A DNA stretch of 64,000 bases from Hymenobacter monticola. Lineage in GTDB: Bacteria; Bacteroidota; Bacteroidia; Cytophagales; Hymenobacteraceae. This document shows positions 62,243 to 64,000 of the stretch, one piece after another. The translations under genes and the position numbers were made by a program. Location of the stretch: positions 3,906,001-3,970,000 of the forward strand of contig NZ_CP094534.1 in NCBI RefSeq assembly GCF_022811645.1. Reading direction: 5' to 3'. The notes below the pieces were generated by a model. That model did not search any database, was not told the origin of the DNA, and worked only from the letters and a program-made list of their open reading frames with translations. How positions within the stretch are numbered: position 1 is the stretch's first letter; each line of letters starts with the position of its first letter.

Positions 62243-62833
62243 ATGAAACAACTGCTCCAACTAGTCCCCCTGCTGCTCTGCTTGGGCGCCTGCGAAAGCC
62301 ACCCCGATACCGCGGCCACTGCCAAGCCCGCGCCGCCCATAGCGGAGCCTGCTAATACTGAGCACATCGAGGCTGATACGCTGACCATCACCGGGCTGCC
62401 GACCAAGGAAATATCCACCACGCAGCTCACCAGCCAGTTGGGCCGGCCCGACAGCATTGCCAAAGGCGCCGTGGAGTGCGGCGGCAGCCTCAACCTGCCC
62501 ATGGATGCCCCCGACGGCGACGTCTGGCATTATGGCAAAACGAGGTATGAAGTGAACGGCTCGCGCGCCATTATGCTCGGTTTCGATGTCAGGTCGGGCA
62601 AGTTCAAGGGCAAGCTTGGAAAGCTGGTGCTCGATAAAAAAACCACCCTGGAAGACGTGCGCCGCTTCTACCCCGAATCGGCCAAGGAGGCCGACAAGCC
62701 CGCCGGCCACGGCCTGCCGAATGAAATGATGAGCTTGCCCTTCTATGAAAAGGGTGTACCGGTAGAAGGGGCTTTGGAACTGATATTCGAAAAAGGCCGC
62801 CTGCAAGTGGTGGAATTCTTCAACCCCTGCTAG
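62243..62833 (+). CDS. Putative lipoprotein of unknown function
   Basis: A 196-residue product with lipobox LCLGAC and a mature start ESHPDTAATAKPAPP. It contains LTITGLPTKEISTTQLTSQLGRPDSIAKG, ECGGSLNLP, VWHYGKTRYEVNGSRAIMLGFDV and KTTLEDVRRFYPES, ending VVEFFNPC. No family recognised. It follows the split lipoprotein gene by 70 bp. Confidence 0.8.
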   Translation: MKQLLQLVPLLLCLGACESHPDTAATAKPAPPIAEPANTEHIEADTLTITGLPTKEISTTQLTSQLGRPDSIAKGAVECGGSLNLPMDAPDGDVWHYGKTRYEVNGSRAIMLGFDVRSGKFKGKLGKLVLDKKTTLEDVRRFYPESAKEADKPAGHGLPNEMMSLPFYEKGVPVEGALELIFEKGRLQVVEFFNPC

Positions 62834-62995
62834 GGCCAAGCCTAAAAACTGCCGCGCCGCAAGCCGCTGATTGGCTGCAGGGTTTTATTGGGTGCTCCCG
62901 CATTTTCGGGTTGAAAAAAGCAAAACGCCCGCGCCGCTGTTTAACTCCCTGCGGCCGCAAGTCGTGGCCGCGCAAACTGCTCAATCTTTCACACC

Positions 62996-63721
62996 ATGAA
63001 CATTGGAATTATCGGCGCCGGCCACATCGGCAGCGCCCTCGCCGTGCGGCTCACTAGCCTCGGCCACTCGGTTAAAATCGCCAACTCCCGCGGCCCCGAA
63101 ACCCTGGGCGACGTAGCCCAGAAAACCGGCGCTACCCCCGTCACGGCCGAAGAAGCCGCCAAGGGCGCCGACCTCATCGTTGTCACCATCCCGCTGAAAA
63201 ACATCCCCGACCTGCCCAAAGACCTGTTCGCGGGCGTGCCGGCCGAGGTGCCCATCATCGACACCAGCAACTACTACCCCATGCTGCGCGACGGCCAGAT
63301 TGCGGAGCTCGAAACCGGCGACCTGACCGAGAGCGAGTGGGTGCAGCAGCACCTGGGCCGCCCGGTGGTGAAGGTGTTCAACAACATCTACGCCGACCAC
63401 CTCCAAAACAAGGGCGTGCCCGCCGGCACGGCCGGCCGCATTGCCCTGCCCGTGGCCTCCGACGATGCCGCCGCCAAGCAAAAAGTAATGGCCCTGGTGG
63501 ATGAGCTGGGCTTCGACGCCGTGGACGACGGCACCCTGCACGAGTCGTGGCGCCAGCAGCCCGGCACCCCGTCCTACGGCGCCGACCTGCCCGCCGACAA
63601 GCTGCGCGAGCACTTTGCCAGCCTCGGCACCAAGCGCACCGAGGCCCAGCACGCCGAGTATAAGGCTAACCACGCCAAAACCGAGCAGGCCATGGCCGAC
63701 CAGGGCATTAAGTTGAAGTAA
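62996..63721 (+). CDS. NAD(P)-binding F420-oxidoreductase-like protein
   Basis: A 241-residue product with Rossmann start MNIGIIGAGHIGSALAVRLTSLGHSVKIANSRGPETL, where the SRGPE segment suits NADP binding. VVKVFNNIYADHL and GRIALPVASDDAAAKQKVMALVDELGFDAVDDGTL match the F420_oxidored (NADPH:F420 reductase-like) family. Cytophagales do not make F420, so the real substrate is unknown. A terminator follows. Confidence 0.87.
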   Translation: MNIGIIGAGHIGSALAVRLTSLGHSVKIANSRGPETLGDVAQKTGATPVTAEEAAKGADLIVVTIPLKNIPDLPKDLFAGVPAEVPIIDTSNYYPMLRDGQIAELETGDLTESEWVQQHLGRPVVKVFNNIYADHLQNKGVPAGTAGRIALPVASDDAAAKQKVMALVDELGFDAVDDGTLHESWRQQPGTPSYGADLPADKLREHFASLGTKRTEAQHAEYKANHAKTEQAMADQGIKLK

Positions 63722-63734
63722 ACGGCTTCGGTAT

Positions 63735-63772
63735 ACAAAAAAGCCCTGCCGTATGGTAGGGCTTTTTTTGTG
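63735..63772 (+). terminator. Rho-independent terminator after the F420-oxidoreductase-like gene
   Basis: aaaaaagccctgcc and ggtagggctttttt form a long stem over a GTAT loop, followed by more T residues. The remaining bases to 64000 show no gene; a single TTATCCACA (DnaA-box-like) is at 63879-63887. Confidence 0.88.
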
Positions 63773-64000
63773 TCCATAGTACAGCATCAGTCGTTGCCAG
63801 TAACGGTGGTTCAAGGTTCCGTCGAGACCTTTCTTGTCCTTTGTTAAGTTTTAGCTGCGCACTTAGCCAAGTCCGAAGTTATCCACAGCGGCCGTGAGTG
63901 CTTTCTTTTCGGCTTGTATTTCAGGCGCGAATAGTGAAGGGCGCTTACGCTTTAAGCTAAAACCACCAGCCGTTTGCCCCTACAGCTTCTCGCCGCAACG

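Noticed and set aside
63879..63887. TTATCCACA, a perfect DnaA box, possible origin
   Set aside because: Only one box is present, with no cluster, AT-rich unwinding region, dnaA or dnaN nearby.
63840..63990. Short minus frame containing KRKRPSLFAPEIQ
   Set aside because: Under 40 codons between stops and no recognisable family; possibly a gene remnant but not supportable.

Overview
The window reads as a chromosomal segment of a GC-rich member of the Bacteroidota, most likely Hymenobacter or a close relative in the Cytophagales. The reasons are a Bacteroidota-type division and cell wall (dcw) cluster without murF, TonB-dependent transport, promoters of the TTG-N19-TAnnTTTG type, few Shine-Dalgarno sequences, and many dispersed palindromic repeats between genes. 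I saw no rRNA, tRNA, CRISPR array or complete insertion sequence.

Region 1 (1-16.6 kb) is accessory in character. It starts with a truncated HigA-N/DUF7710 protein, then a GNAT-nitrilase gene broken by an in-frame TAA, and a divergent azoR/HxlR pair around a perfect palindrome. It also holds nhaA and four genes of a MoxR-type system: VWA protein, DUF5682 protein, MoxR AAA+ ATPase, and a SWIM zinc finger/DUF5691-like protein. Other genes lie between these four: azoR, hxlR, nhaA, a thioredoxin-reductase-like enzyme, and an AT-rich, nonsense-interrupted AlbA_2/TIR-like gene. The most striking feature is a 129-bp palindromic element inserted in frame, same phase and same orientation, in two of the four system genes. 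In both it adds a nearly identical 43-residue peptide.

Region 2 (16.6-34.3 kb) carries lipoproteins, a Dna2-like nuclease-helicase, two paralogous FKBP lipoprotein genes, an MpaB/DUF2809 pair beside an AraC regulator and an SDR enzyme, a 2OG-Fe(II) oxygenase, a DUF5071 protein and an RND/MMPL exporter. A probable copper-handling group follows: a Cys/His-rich secreted peptide, an HMA protein, a TonB receptor and a HYC_CC_PP-like protein.

Region 3 (34.3-51.5 kb) is the dcw cluster: mraZ-rsmH-ftsL-like-ftsI-murE-mraY-murD-ftsW-murG-murC-ftsQ-ftsA-ftsZ, all on the plus strand. It opens with a good Bacteroidota promoter overlapped by three 10-bp-spaced TGGT repeats, a likely MraZ autoregulatory operator, and ends at a strong terminator. 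Palindromic repeats sit between many of these genes. Both ends of murD lie inside repeat arms.

Region 4 (51.5-64 kb) holds a multi-membrane-segment protein, an acyltransferase, a YebC family regulator, several secreted or lipoprotein genes of unknown role, a metallo-beta-lactamase-fold hydrolase, a Rof-like protein, urocanate hydratase (hutU), and an F420-oxidoreductase-like NAD(P)-binding protein.

Three genes (770-2302, 10364-11218, 61492-62172) carry a single in-frame TAA with homologous-looking sequence continuing in the same frame.
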